From Metapseudomonas sp043392685 (lineage in GTDB: Bacteria; Pseudomonadota; Gammaproteobacteria; Pseudomonadales; Pseudomonadaceae): a DNA stretch of 64,000 nucleotides. The DNA lies in NCBI GenBank assembly GCA_043392685.1, contig JBHZGM010000019.1; one strand, given 5' to 3'. Positions within the stretch are counted from its first letter, which is position 1, and the number at the start of each line of letters is the position of its first letter. A model generated the notes under the pieces. It did not search any database, was not told the origin of the DNA, and worked only from the letters and a program-made list of their open reading frames with translations. Shown one piece after another: positions 1-9,245 of this stretch. The position numbers and the translations under genes are program-made.

Positions 1-1
1 T

Positions 2-118
2 GTCCTGGAGGGGGTGAACAACCGCATCAAGGTGATCAAACGCATGGCCTATGGCTTTCGGGACTCGGCCTACTTTTTCCTGAAAATCAAGGCCGCCTTC
101 CCCGGGAAAGCGCGATGA
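2..118 (+). CDS. C-terminal end of an ISL3-family transposase (partial, cut by window edge)
   Basis: An open frame enters from the left edge and ends at TGA 116-118, giving 38 residues. They read VNNRIKVIKRMAYGFRD and then FFLKIKAAF. The 'NN-IK-IKR-AYGFRD' signature is what I recall at the very C-terminus of DDE transposases of the ISL3 family (DDE_Tnp_ISL3). Whether the rest of the element is intact cannot be judged here. No obvious terminal inverted repeat was recognised in the 155 bases before the next gene. The identification rests on one short motif. Confidence 0.6.
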   Translation, partial: VLEGVNNRIKVIKRMAYGFRDSAYFFLKIKAAFPGKAR

Positions 119-130
119 ACCTTTTTTGTG

Positions 131-174
131 CCTGTGGGAGTGATTTCAATCGCGAATGAATTCGCCCCCACAGG
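131..174. repeat. REP-like inverted repeat with GAATGAATTC core
   Basis: The ends CCTGTGGG and CCCACAGG are exact complements, and the right half carries GCGAATGAATTCGCCCCCAC. The same right half recurs at 23449-23471 and 28090-28109, and a fully symmetrical version lies at 20456-20489. It sits between the transposase tail and the TRAP operon. This behaves like a dispersed intergenic REP family. Confidence 0.6.
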
Positions 175-273
175 CGATCCTTGCAGACTTTCGTCTAAAT
201 AATCGGGCGGCTCGCGATTTGGCCGTCTAGGTTTAGTCTTTCAGGCAAAACAACAAGATCAGGAGACCAAGCC

Positions 274-1224
274 ATGCTTCAACGCACTCGCCTGGCACTG
301 GCAGGCGCTGCCCTCGTCGCCTTCTGTGCCACCGCTCAGGCCGCTACTTTCATCAACATCCTCACCGGCGGCACCAGCGGGGTGTACTACCCGGTAGGCG
401 TTGGCCTGTCGCAGATCTATAGCCACGGCATCGAAGGCAGCAAAACCTCGGTACAGGCCACCAAGGCCTCGGTGGAGAATCTAAATCTGCTGCAATCCGG
501 GCGAGGCGAGCTGGCCCTGGCCCTTGGCGACTCGGTGGCCGATGCCTGGAACGGGGACGCCGAGGCCGGCTTCAAGGCGCCGCTGAAAAAACTGCGGGCC
601 ATCGCCGCCACCTACCCGAATTACATCCAGATCGTCGCCAGCAAGGAATCGGGCATTCGTTCACTGGCCGACCTCAAGGGCAAACGCATCTCGGTGGGGG
701 CACCGAAATCCGGCACCGAGCTCAATGCCCGCGCTATTTTCAACGCGGCCGGCCTGACCTACGAGGACATGGGGAAAGTGGAATATCTGCCATTCGCCGA
801 ATCGGTGGAGCTGATCAAGAATCGCCAGCTTGACGCCACCTTGCAGTCGTCGGGGCTGGGCCAGGCATCGATCCGCGACCTGTCCGCCACCCTGCCGGTG
901 CTTTTCGTGCCGATTCCCGCCGATGTAGTCGCGAAGATCGGCAACAACGCCTACCAGAGTGCGACCATCCCGGCCAACACCTATGACGGCCAGGACGCCG
1001 ACGTCCCTACCGCGTCCATCACCAACCTGCTGGTGACTCACGAGGGCGTCAGTGACGATCTGGCCTATCAGATGACCCAGCTGCTGTTCGATAACCTGCC
1101 ACGGCTGGTCACCGCCCACGCCGCCGTCAAGGACATCAAGCTGGAAAACGCGGCAAGCAACCTGCCGATTCCCCTGCACCCAGGCGCCGAGCGCTTCTAC
1201 AAGGAAAAAGGTCTGCTTCCCTGA
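274..1224 (+). CDS. TAXI-family TRAP transporter solute-binding protein
   Basis: Periplasmic substrate receptor of a tripartite ATP-independent (TRAP) transporter. Residues 1-23 form a classical signal peptide (positive N-terminus, hydrophobic core, AQA cleavage site). The mature start carries NILTGGTSGVYYPVG, the hallmark of the TAXI (TRAP-associated extracytoplasmic immunogenic) group; 316 aa is the usual length. An AGGAG box lies just upstream of the ATG. The next gene is the cognate fused permease, so the two form one operon with DUF1850. The substrate is unknown; TAXI systems are often linked to dicarboxylates or glutamate, but nothing in the sequence decides this. Confidence 0.93.
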   Translation: MLQRTRLALAGAALVAFCATAQAATFINILTGGTSGVYYPVGVGLSQIYSHGIEGSKTSVQATKASVENLNLLQSGRGELALALGDSVADAWNGDAEAGFKAPLKKLRAIAATYPNYIQIVASKESGIRSLADLKGKRISVGAPKSGTELNARAIFNAAGLTYEDMGKVEYLPFAESVELIKNRQLDATLQSSGLGQASIRDLSATLPVLFVPIPADVVAKIGNNAYQSATIPANTYDGQDADVPTASITNLLVTHEGVSDDLAYQMTQLLFDNLPRLVTAHAAVKDIKLENAASNLPIPLHPGAERFYKEKGLLP

Positions 1225-1272
1225 GCCATGGGCCTGCCCGCACCCGGGCAGGCCACCGCAGGAGACCCCCGC

Positions 1273-3300
1273 ATGAATGAAACTTCCCATGGGCTGGGCG
1301 TCGAGACCGCGCGCTGGCCTGCCAGTCTGTTCGCAGTCGCCCTGGCATTCTCGGTGTTCCAGGTCGCCACTGCAGCCTTCCCGCTGATTTCCACCCAGAT
1401 CCTGCGCGCAGTGCATGTGGGCTTCCTGCTGCTGGTGGTCTACCTGTGCTACCCCGCCCGAGGCTATCGACGCCCCTGGCAGCCGCTGGCCTGGCTGCTC
1501 GGTCTGGCCGGCATGGCCACAGCGGCCTACCAGTGGATCTTCGAGGGCGAACTGATCCAGCGCTCCGGCGAGCTTACCCAGGGCGACATGGTGGTCGGCG
1601 TACTGCTGATCGTGCTGGTATTCGAGGCCGCACGCCGTGTCATGGGTATCGCCCTGCCGATCATCTGCTCGCTGTTCCTGGCCTACGGCCTGCTCGGGGA
1701 ATACCTGCCAGGTGATCTGGCGCACCGCGGCTACGGCGTCGACCAGATCGTCAACCAGCTGTCGTTCGGCACCGAAGGCCTGTACGGTACGCCCACCTAC
1801 GTGTCCGCCACCTACATCTACCTGTTCATCCTGTTCGGCGCCTTCCTCGAGCAGGCCGGGATGATTCGCCTGTTCACCGATTTCGCCATGGGCCTGTTCG
1901 GTCACCGCAGTGGCGGCCCGGCCAAGGTATCGGTTTTCTCTTCGGCACTGATGGGCACCATTACCGGCTCCGGGGTGGCCAATGTGGTCACCACGGGGCA
2001 GTTCACCATCCCCCTGATGAAACGCTTCGGCTACGCGCCGGCCTTCGCCGGTGGCGTCGAGGCCACCTCCAGCATGGGAAGCCAGATCATGCCGCCGGTG
2101 ATGGGGGCGGTGGCCTTCATCATGGCCGAAACCATCAACGTGCCTTACGCCGAGGTGGCCAAGGCCGCACTGATCCCTGCACTGCTGTATTTCGGCTCGG
2201 TGTACTGGATGGTGCACCTGGAGGCGCAGCGCAGCCGTCTGCACGGCCTGCCACGGGAGCAGTGCCCCAGCGCCATGGACGCGCTGCGCCAGCGCTGGTT
2301 TCTGCTGATTCCTCTGGTGGTGCTGATCGTCCTGCTGTTCTCCGGACGCACGCCACTGTATTCCGGCATGGTCGGGCTGGCCCTGACCGCCATCGTCATC
2401 CTCGGCTCGGCGATCATCCTGCGCGCCAGCAGTACCTGGCTTCGTGTCGCCTTCTGGGTGGCGCTCGGCGTGCTCTGTTCGGGGTTTTTCCGCCTGGGTA
2501 TCGGGATCATCCTGCTGGTCATCGCCGCCCTCGCCCTGGCCTGCTTTTTCGTTCACGGCGGCCGCGAGACCCTGCGCGCCTGCGTCATGGCCCTGGCCGA
2601 GGGCGCGAGGCATGCGGTACCGGTAGGCATCGCCTGCACGCTGGTCGGAGTGATCATCGGCATCATCACGCTGACTGGCGTGGCCACCACCTTCGCCGGC
2701 TACATCCTCGACCTTGGCCGGGACAACCTGTTCCTTTCTCTGCTGCTGACCATGCTCACCTGCCTGGTATTGGGCATGGGCATTCCCACCATCCCCAACT
2801 ACATCATCACCAGTTCCATCGCCGCCCCGGCCCTGCTGGAGCTGGGCGTACCGCTGATCGTTTCACACATGTTCGTGTTCTACTTCGGCATCCTCGCCGA
2901 CCTCACCCCACCGGTGGCCCTGGCCTGCTTCGCCGCAGCCCCCATCGCCCAGGAGAAAGGGCTGAAGATCAGCTTCTGGGCGGTGCGCATCGCCCTGGCC
3001 GGCTTTGTCGTGCCGTTCATGGCGGTGTACGACCCGGCGCTGATGATGCAGGGCGACAGCTGGGCAGACACGCTGTACATGCTGGTCAAGGCGATGCTCG
3101 CGGTAGGGCTCTGGGGCATGGCCTCGGTCGGCCACTTCAGAGGCAGCATGCCCTGGTGGGAACGCGGCCTGGCGTTCGCCGCCGGGCTGCTGCTGATCCT
3201 CGCCGTGCCTATCAGCGATCAGGCCGGCTTCACCCTGGGTGCGGCGGTGATCGCCTGGCACCTCTGGCGGCATCGCGCGACCTCTGGGCAACCGGCATGA
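1273..3300 (+). CDS. TRAP transporter fused 4TM/12TM permease (DctQM fusion)
   Basis: Inner-membrane permease combining the small (DctQ) and large (DctM) TRAP subunits in one chain, as TAXI systems usually do. Many hydrophobic segments fill the roughly 675-residue protein. DctM-like motifs rich in G and P are visible, such as GSQIMPPVMGAVAF and MGIPTIPNYIITSS. The start at 1273 (MNETSHG) is preferred because AGGAG lies about 9 bases upstream. An in-frame ATG at 1228, only 3 bases after the receptor's stop, lacks such a site. The stop overlaps the DUF1850 start (ATGA), so the two are probably translationally coupled. Confidence 0.93.
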   Translation: MNETSHGLGVETARWPASLFAVALAFSVFQVATAAFPLISTQILRAVHVGFLLLVVYLCYPARGYRRPWQPLAWLLGLAGMATAAYQWIFEGELIQRSGELTQGDMVVGVLLIVLVFEAARRVMGIALPIICSLFLAYGLLGEYLPGDLAHRGYGVDQIVNQLSFGTEGLYGTPTYVSATYIYLFILFGAFLEQAGMIRLFTDFAMGLFGHRSGGPAKVSVFSSALMGTITGSGVANVVTTGQFTIPLMKRFGYAPAFAGGVEATSSMGSQIMPPVMGAVAFIMAETINVPYAEVAKAALIPALLYFGSVYWMVHLEAQRSRLHGLPREQCPSAMDALRQRWFLLIPLVVLIVLLFSGRTPLYSGMVGLALTAIVILGSAIILRASSTWLRVAFWVALGVLCSGFFRLGIGIILLVIAALALACFFVHGGRETLRACVMALAEGARHAVPVGIACTLVGVIIGIITLTGVATTFAGYILDLGRDNLFLSLLLTMLTCLVLGMGIPTIPNYIITSSIAAPALLELGVPLIVSHMFVFYFGILADLTPPVALACFAAAPIAQEKGLKISFWAVRIALAGFVVPFMAVYDPALMMQGDSWADTLYMLVKAMLAVGLWGMASVGHFRGSMPWWERGLAFAAGLLLILAVPISDQAGFTLGAAVIAWHLWRHRATSGQPA

Positions 3301-3707
3301 CCGGCCTGTGCCTGGGGCTGGCCGGCGTGGTCTGGGCCAGTCTGCCGCTGCAGCAGTTCACCCTGGCGTGGAATCACAGCGTCGAGAAGATCCGTTGGGA
3401 GGAGGACTATCGGGTGACACCCGCCGGCCTGGTGCTCGGCGAGGCGCGGATACGCGGCAACGGTGCGGGGATGGAGATACCGGCCGACGCGGTGGCGCGC
3501 GACGGCGCCTGGCACTACCGCCGCCAGATGCCGCCCCTGCAGCCGCTGCATGCCGGGCGCACGCCCGAAGCCGGTGACTACGAGATCTGTAGCGCCAATG
3601 GCTGCAATACCCTGGCGTACTGGCTGGGCCCACCCACTGCCGCCCAGCCGGCCGTGGACCTGTGGGCCTGCGAAATGGCCTCGTCCGGCACCCGGGCGGC
3701 TCGCTGA
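3297..3707 (+). CDS. DUF1850 family protein, TRAP-TAXI accessory
   Basis: A 136-residue protein starting at the ATG that overlaps the permease stop (ATGA). A hydrophobic N-terminus (MTGLCLGLAGVVWASLPLQQ) suggests a membrane anchor or uncleaved signal. The following WNHSVEKIRWEEDYRV resembles the DUF1850 'SVE...W.E.Y' signature, in a family of about 130-170 residues. DUF1850 genes commonly accompany TAXI-TRAP fused permeases, which is the context here. Its biochemical role is not established. It is the last gene of the operon. Confidence 0.8.
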   Translation: MTGLCLGLAGVVWASLPLQQFTLAWNHSVEKIRWEEDYRVTPAGLVLGEARIRGNGAGMEIPADAVARDGAWHYRRQMPPLQPLHAGRTPEAGDYEICSANGCNTLAYWLGPPTAAQPAVDLWACEMASSGTRAAR

Positions 3708-3881
3708 GCACCAGCCTCCGGCTTGATGTCGCAATCGCCTGCGGGCCGCATCTACTTGCCAACCGTTGATCCTGCCCGAGCAGCACTGCGTCGCGCGGGC
3801 GTGCTCACTACGCGGCACGCCCCCGGCTCCGGCCTAAGCTAGGTAACACACCAGAAAGTGTCTGTTGCGTGGTGGCTGCCG

Positions 3882-5150
3882 ATGAACAAACAACAATCGA
3901 TACGCAGCCGCATGGTCGCTGCCTACATCCTGTTGGCGGCGATCATCGGCGGAGTGTTCGCCGCCTCGGCCTTTTTCGTCATGGCGGAGATCGAATACCA
4001 GCTGATCGACAAGCGTATCGCTCACATAGCCGAATTGTGGATCTCAGGCTCGAACAGCGCGGAGCAGCTGCGAGGAAGCAACCTGGATTTCTTCGTCGAC
4101 CAGGAGATACCGGAGCCGTTGCAGCAACTGACTCCGGGGATCTACGCAATGCGTGTGAACGGTCGGGCGCTGCACACCTTGATCAGTGAGACGGACGGCC
4201 AACGCTACGCCGTGGTGGATGACGAGACCGACTACGAGGCGATAAAAGACCGTACCTACATTGCCTTGAGCCTGGCGTTCCTGGGCGGTCTTGCATTGGC
4301 TCTGCTGATCGGGCGGGCCAGCGCAAGTCGGGTGATTCTGCCGCTGACCCAGTTGGCCTCTGCCGTTCAGGACGAGCAGCGAGAGGAAACGCTTCCCGGC
4401 CTCGATGCAGCCGACGAGATCGGCGTATTGGCCCGCGCGATCGAGGATCGCACCAACCAGCTCAACCGCGCGCTCCAGCGTGAACGCTGGTTCACCGCCG
4501 ACGTCAGTCATGAGCTGCGTACGCCACTGACGATAATGCTGGCCGCCGCAGAAGTGCTGGAACGGCGGTTGAAGAATCATCCCAGGCTGCTGACGATAAC
4601 CGGGCGCATCCGGCACAACGCAGCGGATATCTCTCGGCAAATGAGTGCCCTGCTGGAACTGGCACGGGTGCCCGAGAATACCCAACCTTTCCGGGTCGCC
4701 CTGCGTCCGCTGATTGAACAGGAGCTGGAGCGTTGGCAAGAGTTGCTGGAAGGGAAACCGCTGGCAATCGAGTTGATCTCCACCGAAGACGTGCAGGTCC
4801 CCGCCATTCCGGAACTGGTTGCCATTGCGCTGAACCACCTCATACAAAATGCCTGCGTGCACGCTGAACGGGGCCTGATAACCGTCCATCTGGACGCCAA
4901 CGGAATTGCAATCGAAGACACCAGATCCGGGAAGCCGGATGCCCTCGACAGGCGTCCCGCCGATCGGCCGGCATGTGCTCATGACAACACCTGCAACGAG
5001 CCCGGCTTGAGCCTGTCCATTGTCAAGCGCGTGGCCGATCACTTGGGTTGGGTGGTGCGCCATACATCCTCGACGAGCGGAAGCAGCCAATACATCCTGG
5101 AGTTCGACCATAAGCACAGCCGGGCATTCTCGGCGGCGTACGTGAGATGA
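3882..5150 (+). CDS. Orphan membrane sensor histidine kinase with degenerate ATP-binding region
   Basis: A kinase of about 422 residues. A TM segment near residues 10-32 is followed by a periplasmic loop, a second TM near 120-140 (ALSLAFLGGLALALLIG) and a HAMP-like linker. The H-box DVSHELRTPLT has its phospho-acceptor His at about residue 210. The N-box is recognisable (NHLIQNACVHA). The G1 box is EDTRSGKP rather than DxGxG, and G2 reads GLSLSIVKRV; the F-box is missing. No response regulator gene is adjacent. ATG 3882 is chosen over GTG 3858 because the basic residues then directly precede TM1; neither has a strong ribosome site. Its signal is unknown. Confidence 0.8.
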   Translation: MNKQQSIRSRMVAAYILLAAIIGGVFAASAFFVMAEIEYQLIDKRIAHIAELWISGSNSAEQLRGSNLDFFVDQEIPEPLQQLTPGIYAMRVNGRALHTLISETDGQRYAVVDDETDYEAIKDRTYIALSLAFLGGLALALLIGRASASRVILPLTQLASAVQDEQREETLPGLDAADEIGVLARAIEDRTNQLNRALQRERWFTADVSHELRTPLTIMLAAAEVLERRLKNHPRLLTITGRIRHNAADISRQMSALLELARVPENTQPFRVALRPLIEQELERWQELLEGKPLAIELISTEDVQVPAIPELVAIALNHLIQNACVHAERGLITVHLDANGIAIEDTRSGKPDALDRRPADRPACAHDNTCNEPGLSLSIVKRVADHLGWVVRHTSSTSGSSQYILEFDHKHSRAFSAAYVR

Positions 5151-5388
5151 AATTCTCGATGAGCGGTGGGCAGTCCAGGGCCGGCCTGGCTGCCAAGCCG
5201 CCCATCGGTTCTCCGCCGCACTTGAGCCGACGTATGCCGCCTCCACCGCCTTGCCAGACTGCCCGGACGTGGGAAAACTCGATTGCGAAGGGGGTAAGGT
5301 GCCTGCCGGGTGTCTAAGCTGTAATCGCAGCCGGACAGGTTTCAACTGTTGGTCGGGCCGCCACACAAGCTGCTGAGTATGAGCGACC

Positions 5389-6756
5389 ATGAACCAAATC
5401 CCTTCTCCCAAGGGGGTGCCGGTTGCGCAGCGTATCGCCGACAAGGCAATTTCCGCCCTCGAACGATTCCTTCACATCGAAGCCGTCAGCGGCATCGTCC
5501 TGCTGATTGCGGCTGCCGCCGCGCTGATCTGGGCCAACTCCCCCTACGCCAGCAGCTACACGCATTTCTGGCATTTGCCGCTGTCCTTCGGGATCGGCGA
5601 TCTGGTTATCTCTTACTCGCTGCACTTCTGGATCAACGACATCCTGATGACGGTGTTCTTCCTGGTGGTCGGCATGGAAATCCGCCGGGAGAGCCATGAA
5701 GGCGCACTGGCCAATCTCAAGCAGGCTGCCTTGCCGATAGTCGCCGCGTTCGGTGGCGTCATGGCCCCGGCATTGTTGTATCTCACGTTCAACAACACCG
5801 ATGGACTGCGCCAGGGCTGGGCAATACCGACGGCCACGGACATCGCCTTCGCGGTTGGCGTGCTGGCCTTGCTCGGACGCTCGGTGCCGTCCTCGGTGCG
5901 GGTGTTCCTGCTGGCCCTGGCGATCATCGACGACATCGTTGCGGTGCTGATCATTGCGCTGTTCTATTCCGGCGGCCTGGATGCGATGGGTTTCCTGATC
6001 GCCGGACTGGGCATCCTGCTGGTGCTCGGCCTGCAATGGATCGGGGCAGGCTCGGCCTATGCGTACCTGCTCCCCGGAGCGCTGCTCTGGTTCGGCCTGC
6101 TGAAGACCGGTGCGCACCCGGCCCTGGCCGGCGTGGTACTCGGTCTGATGACACCGGTCCGCCCGGTGAAGGTCATAGAAGCACCGTTGCAACTGGCCAC
6201 GCAGGCGATCCGGGATTTTGCCGAGCGCGAACGGGCCACCAATGGCGATGCCAACGCCCTGATGGCCCCCATCAAACGGCTTCGATGGGCGCAACGCGAG
6301 CTGTTGCCGCCCGTGGCACGTGTGCAACTGACGCTTCACCCCTGGGTCGCCTTTCTGGTGATGCCGCTGTTTGCGCTGGCCAATGCCGGCGTGAATCTCG
6401 ACGGCGTGGACCTCGGCGGTGGCGCGTCCCTGGCGGTGATGTCCGGGGTGGCGATGGCCCTGTTCCTGGGCAAGCCGGTGGGCATCCTCTGCAGCAGCTG
6501 GCTGGTGGTGCGCCTGGGCTGGTGCAGCCTGCCACCGGGCGCAACCTGGCCCTGGATGGCCCTGATCGGCTGCCTGGGGGGGATCGGCTTCACCATGTCG
6601 ATCTTCATCGCCAATCTCGCCTTCCCCCAACAGGACCTGTTGAGCGCCGCCAAACTGGGCGTACTGGTCGGTTCGGTGACCGCCGGGATTGTCGGGCTGG
6701 CCTATGGTCGCGTGCTGGCTGCCCGCGCGCAGTCGGCCGATAAGCCGGTGCGCTAG
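5389..6756 (+). CDS. nhaA: Na+/H+ antiporter NhaA
   Basis: Electrogenic inner-membrane Na+/H+ exchanger used for sodium and alkaline pH tolerance. The 455-residue chain contains the family's paired aspartates in LALAIIDDIVAVLIIALFYS at about residue 180 (equivalent to Asp163/164 of the E. coli protein). It also has the early NDILMTVFFLVVGMEIRRE segment. It is longer than E. coli NhaA (388 aa) because of extra loop sequence around residues 265-300, as in many Pseudomonas homologues. It stands alone between the kinase and a small secreted protein. Confidence 0.95.
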   Translation: MNQIPSPKGVPVAQRIADKAISALERFLHIEAVSGIVLLIAAAAALIWANSPYASSYTHFWHLPLSFGIGDLVISYSLHFWINDILMTVFFLVVGMEIRRESHEGALANLKQAALPIVAAFGGVMAPALLYLTFNNTDGLRQGWAIPTATDIAFAVGVLALLGRSVPSSVRVFLLALAIIDDIVAVLIIALFYSGGLDAMGFLIAGLGILLVLGLQWIGAGSAYAYLLPGALLWFGLLKTGAHPALAGVVLGLMTPVRPVKVIEAPLQLATQAIRDFAERERATNGDANALMAPIKRLRWAQRELLPPVARVQLTLHPWVAFLVMPLFALANAGVNLDGVDLGGGASLAVMSGVAMALFLGKPVGILCSSWLVVRLGWCSLPPGATWPWMALIGCLGGIGFTMSIFIANLAFPQQDLLSAAKLGVLVGSVTAGIVGLAYGRVLAARAQSADKPVR

Positions 6757-6924
6757 CCAGATCCTTGAGGCTCATTGAAGGCGACGCACGGGGCTGGCCC
6801 TTGCGAACGATGTTGCGCTTCGTGGGCCAGGCGGCCGCATCTGCCACCCGAACGACAAAATGGGAACAGCGATCTCGCCCTATAATTCATGACTCAACAG
6901 GGGCCAACCCGAAGAGGGTCAGCC

Positions 6925-7254
6925 ATGCACATCACCAAAGTTCTCTGGCTATTGCCACTCTCTCTGCTGCTTCACCCGGACCTATCGGCGGCGCAAGGCG
7001 CTTCAGATACTGACGCGGACCATCAGAAGGCGATCGAAGCGCACATCCGGCACTCCAACCATCAACTCAGCTTGCTCCTGCGATCCGCCTCCATGGCGAA
7101 TATCGACACAGTGCTCGACTCAATGGATGCAATACGGCAAGGCAATGAGGCTTGCATCCAGCATATGAAGCATTGCCACGGACCTGATGCGTCGACCCAT
7201 ACAGCGGGCGTTTCCGGCTCGATCCCGGCAGCCGGGGCCGACTCGAAGCTTTAG
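6925..7254 (+). CDS. Small secreted histidine-containing protein of unknown function
   Basis: A 109-residue protein. The start MHITKVLW at 6925 is preferred over ATG 6889 because a GAGGG box lies about 9 bases upstream and the signal peptide then begins properly (LLPLSLLLHPDLSAAQ). The mature part is largely helical and polar with scattered His and Met (HIRHSNHQLSLLL, HMKHCHGPD). That could suit metal binding, but this is only an inference from composition. I do not recognise a family. Confidence 0.6.
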   Translation: MHITKVLWLLPLSLLLHPDLSAAQGASDTDADHQKAIEAHIRHSNHQLSLLLRSASMANIDTVLDSMDAIRQGNEACIQHMKHCHGPDASTHTAGVSGSIPAAGADSKL

Positions 7255-7409
7255 CGATTGGTGCACTTTCCCGGCGCCCCGGGGAACCCTTGCACAAACT
7301 GACTGCATCGCTTGATGCCCCCCCGACGGGAGTGGGGCTGACCTCGTCGCGCCTACCCAGAATCGTTCCAGCGACCTGAACAAGATCAACGCACGACAAG
7401 GAGCGAGCC

Positions 7410-7886
7410 ATGCACTACGAAAATATCGATACCGCAGCGATCAACGATGAGGATCTGCCCTGGATTCCCTTCAGCCCCTACAGCAATGACGTACTGCTCA
7501 AGTACATCAAATGCGACCCAGTGCGCGGCGAAACCATCACCCTGCTCAAGGTGCCGGCAGGTGCCTCGATGCCGAAGCATCATCACTCCGGCACGGTGAT
7601 CGTCTACACCATCAAGGGCGCCTGGAAATACATCGAGCATGACTGGATCTCCAGGGAAGGCGGCGTGGTCTTCGAAACGGCTGGCACCAGCCACACCCCC
7701 ATCGCCCTGACCGATCACGGCGATGAGATCATCACCCTGAACATCACCCAGGGCGACCTGCTGTACTTCGACGAGAACGACAACCTCTGCGCCATCGAGA
7801 ACTGGAAGTCCGGCGTCGAGCGCTACCTGGCCTTCTGCGAAGCGAATGGCATAGAAGCCAAGGACATCACCAGCTTCGCGGCCTGA
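7410..7886 (+). CDS. Cupin protein of the 2,4'-dihydroxyacetophenone dioxygenase / ChrR-like type
   Basis: A single-domain cupin of 158 residues. Motif 1 carries the metal-ligand cluster PKHHHSGTVIVYTIKGAW (about residues 57-74), and motif 2 follows with HTPIALTDHGDEIITLNI. The overall pattern (PWIPF near the N-terminus, KYIEHDW in the middle) resembles 2,4'-dihydroxyacetophenone dioxygenase-like proteins, which use a non-heme iron. Substrate specificity cannot be read from sequence. The ATG is preceded by AAGGAGCGAGCC. Its stop codon directly abuts the broken end of an integrase gene on the opposite strand, so it may be cargo or edge material of a former island. Confidence 0.8.
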   Translation: MHYENIDTAAINDEDLPWIPFSPYSNDVLLKYIKCDPVRGETITLLKVPAGASMPKHHHSGTVIVYTIKGAWKYIEHDWISREGGVVFETAGTSHTPIALTDHGDEIITLNITQGDLLYFDENDNLCAIENWKSGVERYLAFCEANGIEAKDITSFAA

Positions 7887-8309
7887 CATCGCGCCCAAGG
7901 CCGGCAAAACATCCCTGTCGAAGACGCGCTGGATCTGCGCGAGCGTGCTCTGCCGCCCCTCTTTGAGCTCCAACCTGCGGTGAGCCAGCCACTGCAGATA
8001 CACCGCCTTGAAGCTGTTCTCTGTCGCCAAACGGACAGCCCAGAGCTTTTGCTTGCGGTCAATTTTGGGGTTGACGCCCTTCGCCAACTGGGCGCGAGCC
8101 TCATCGCGCTGCGCACGCGCCTCGCGGAGACTGACCTCCGGATAGGTGCCCAAGGACATCCGCTTCTGCTTGGCCGCCCAGTAGTACCTGAAGTGCCAGG
8201 ACTTACCGCCGCTGGCGGACTCCGCCAACGACAGGCCATCGAAGTAAGGAAGGGTATAGTCTTTGCCAATGGTCCGGGCCTGCCGGACTGCAACGTCTGT
8301 GAGTGCCAT
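7887..8309 (-). pseudogene. Truncated tyrosine integrase (P4-type, N-terminal part only)
   Basis: From ATG 8309 the frame encodes MALTDVAVRQARTIGKDYTL, then GKSWHFRYYWAAKQKRMSLG and TYPEVSLREARAQRDEARAQ. This is the arm-binding N-terminal domain (DUF4102) of P4-like tyrosine recombinases, followed by the start of the core-binding domain (FKAVYLQWLAHRR, FDRDVLPALG). About 140 residues remain of the usual 400. Similarity stops within a few bases of the cupin stop codon; beyond that the open frame is only cupin antisense. The catalytic R-H-R-Y domain is absent, so it cannot recombine. It lies just downstream of a tRNA-Gly 3' end, where such integrases normally sit. Confidence 0.85.
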
Positions 8310-8442
8310 GATCGAGTTCCTGCACAGGAGTCAGGACCAGATGCTTGTCTCGCCGGCCTCGCTCCTCCAGCAACAATCCGGCAACCATATCGGACTTGAA
8401 AGCCCTGGCAGGGAGTAGATTTCAGGAGAATTCGCTGGAACG

Positions 8443-8469
8443 AAAAAAGGGCCTTTCGGCCCTTTTTTC
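8443..8469 (-). terminator. Rho-independent terminator of the tRNA cluster
   Basis: AAAAAAGGGCC-TTTC-GGCCCTTTTTT forms a strong hairpin with a T-tract on either strand. It lies about 40 bases past the 3' end of the last tRNA on the minus strand. Confidence 0.85.
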
Positions 8470-8510
8470 AACGACTTACAGACATCAGTGGACATCTGTA
8501 GATCATAATT

Positions 8511-8586
<76 letters not shown>

Positions 8587-8603
8587 GTACAGCATTTACA
8601 AAG

Positions 8604-8679
8604 TGGCGTCCCCTAGGGGACTCGAACCCCTGTTACCGCCGTGAAAGGGCGGTGTCCTAGGCCACTAGACGAAGGGGAC
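8604..8679 (-). tRNA. tRNA-Glu (anticodon TTC)
   Basis: The minus strand reads GTCCCCTTCGTCTAGTGGCC at the 5' end, anticodon loop CCTTTCACG (TTC), T-arm GTTCGAGTC and a 3' GCCA. It is 76 nt with encoded CCA and lies 17 bases from the flanking tRNA-Gly. Confidence 0.97.
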
Positions 8680-8685
8680 TAAAAT

Positions 8686-8761
<76 letters not shown>

Positions 8762-8846
8762 ATACAACCTTTACAGCCCGCACTCTAGGTGCGCCCAGCC
8801 CCTCATCGGGACCGGACAAGCAAGGCCTTGGCCGTGCTTTTGAATC

Positions 8847-8922
<76 letters not shown>

Positions 8923-8939
8923 GTACAACATTTACAAAT

Positions 8940-9015
8940 TGGCGTCCCCTAGGGGACTCGAACCCCTGTTACCGCCGTGAAAGGGCGGTGTCCTAGGCCA
9001 CTAGACGAAGGGGAC
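8940..9015 (-). tRNA. tRNA-Glu (anticodon TTC), first gene of the cluster
   Basis: Identical to the tRNA-Glu at 8604-8679, with encoded CCA. It is the promoter-proximal gene of a minus-strand operon ordered Glu-Gly-Gly-Glu-Gly. Confidence 0.97.
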
Positions 9016-9095
9016 GCGGCCCGGAACTTACAACAGCTTTCATGCTTTCTTCCGGCTTCTCAGCGCTGTTTGGGCATCGCGTCGAAGTGGCGCGC

Positions 9096-9124
9096 ATTCT
9101 AGGGACGCCTCGAACACCCGTCAA
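9096..9124 (-). promoter_or_regulatory. Sigma-70 promoter of the tRNA cluster
   Basis: On the minus strand TTGACG and TAGAAT are separated by exactly 17 bases and followed by a GC-rich discriminator (GCGCGCC). Such a discriminator is typical of stable-RNA promoters under stringent control. It lies about 80 bases upstream of the first tRNA-Glu, leaving a short leader to be processed. Confidence 0.8.
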
Positions 9125-9245
9125 CCCCCTATCAAAAACTTTTTAAAATCAAACACTTCTGCTCAAAAATTGAACCGCCTCTATGAGCGTGGAAGTCGAG
9201 GCTCTAAACTCAGCCGAATCTTACAAGAACCCCGGAGCCCTGCTG

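Noticed and set aside
661..2613. 650-codon open frame on the minus strand across the TAXI/TRAP genes
   Set aside because: It is antisense to two clear transporter genes. Its protein is Gln/His/Gly-rich with no family features, typical of shadow frames in GC-rich DNA.
4044..5444. 466-codon minus-strand frame over the histidine kinase
   Set aside because: Antisense to a gene with recognisable kinase motifs; composition is that of a shadow frame.
5314..6630. 438-codon minus-strand frame over nhaA
   Set aside because: Antisense to nhaA; Gln/His/Arg-rich nonsense composition.
7386..8309. 307-codon frame taken as a complete integrase
   Set aside because: Only the first 140 or so residues (to about 7887) look like an integrase; the rest is antisense of the cupin gene and lacks the catalytic domain.
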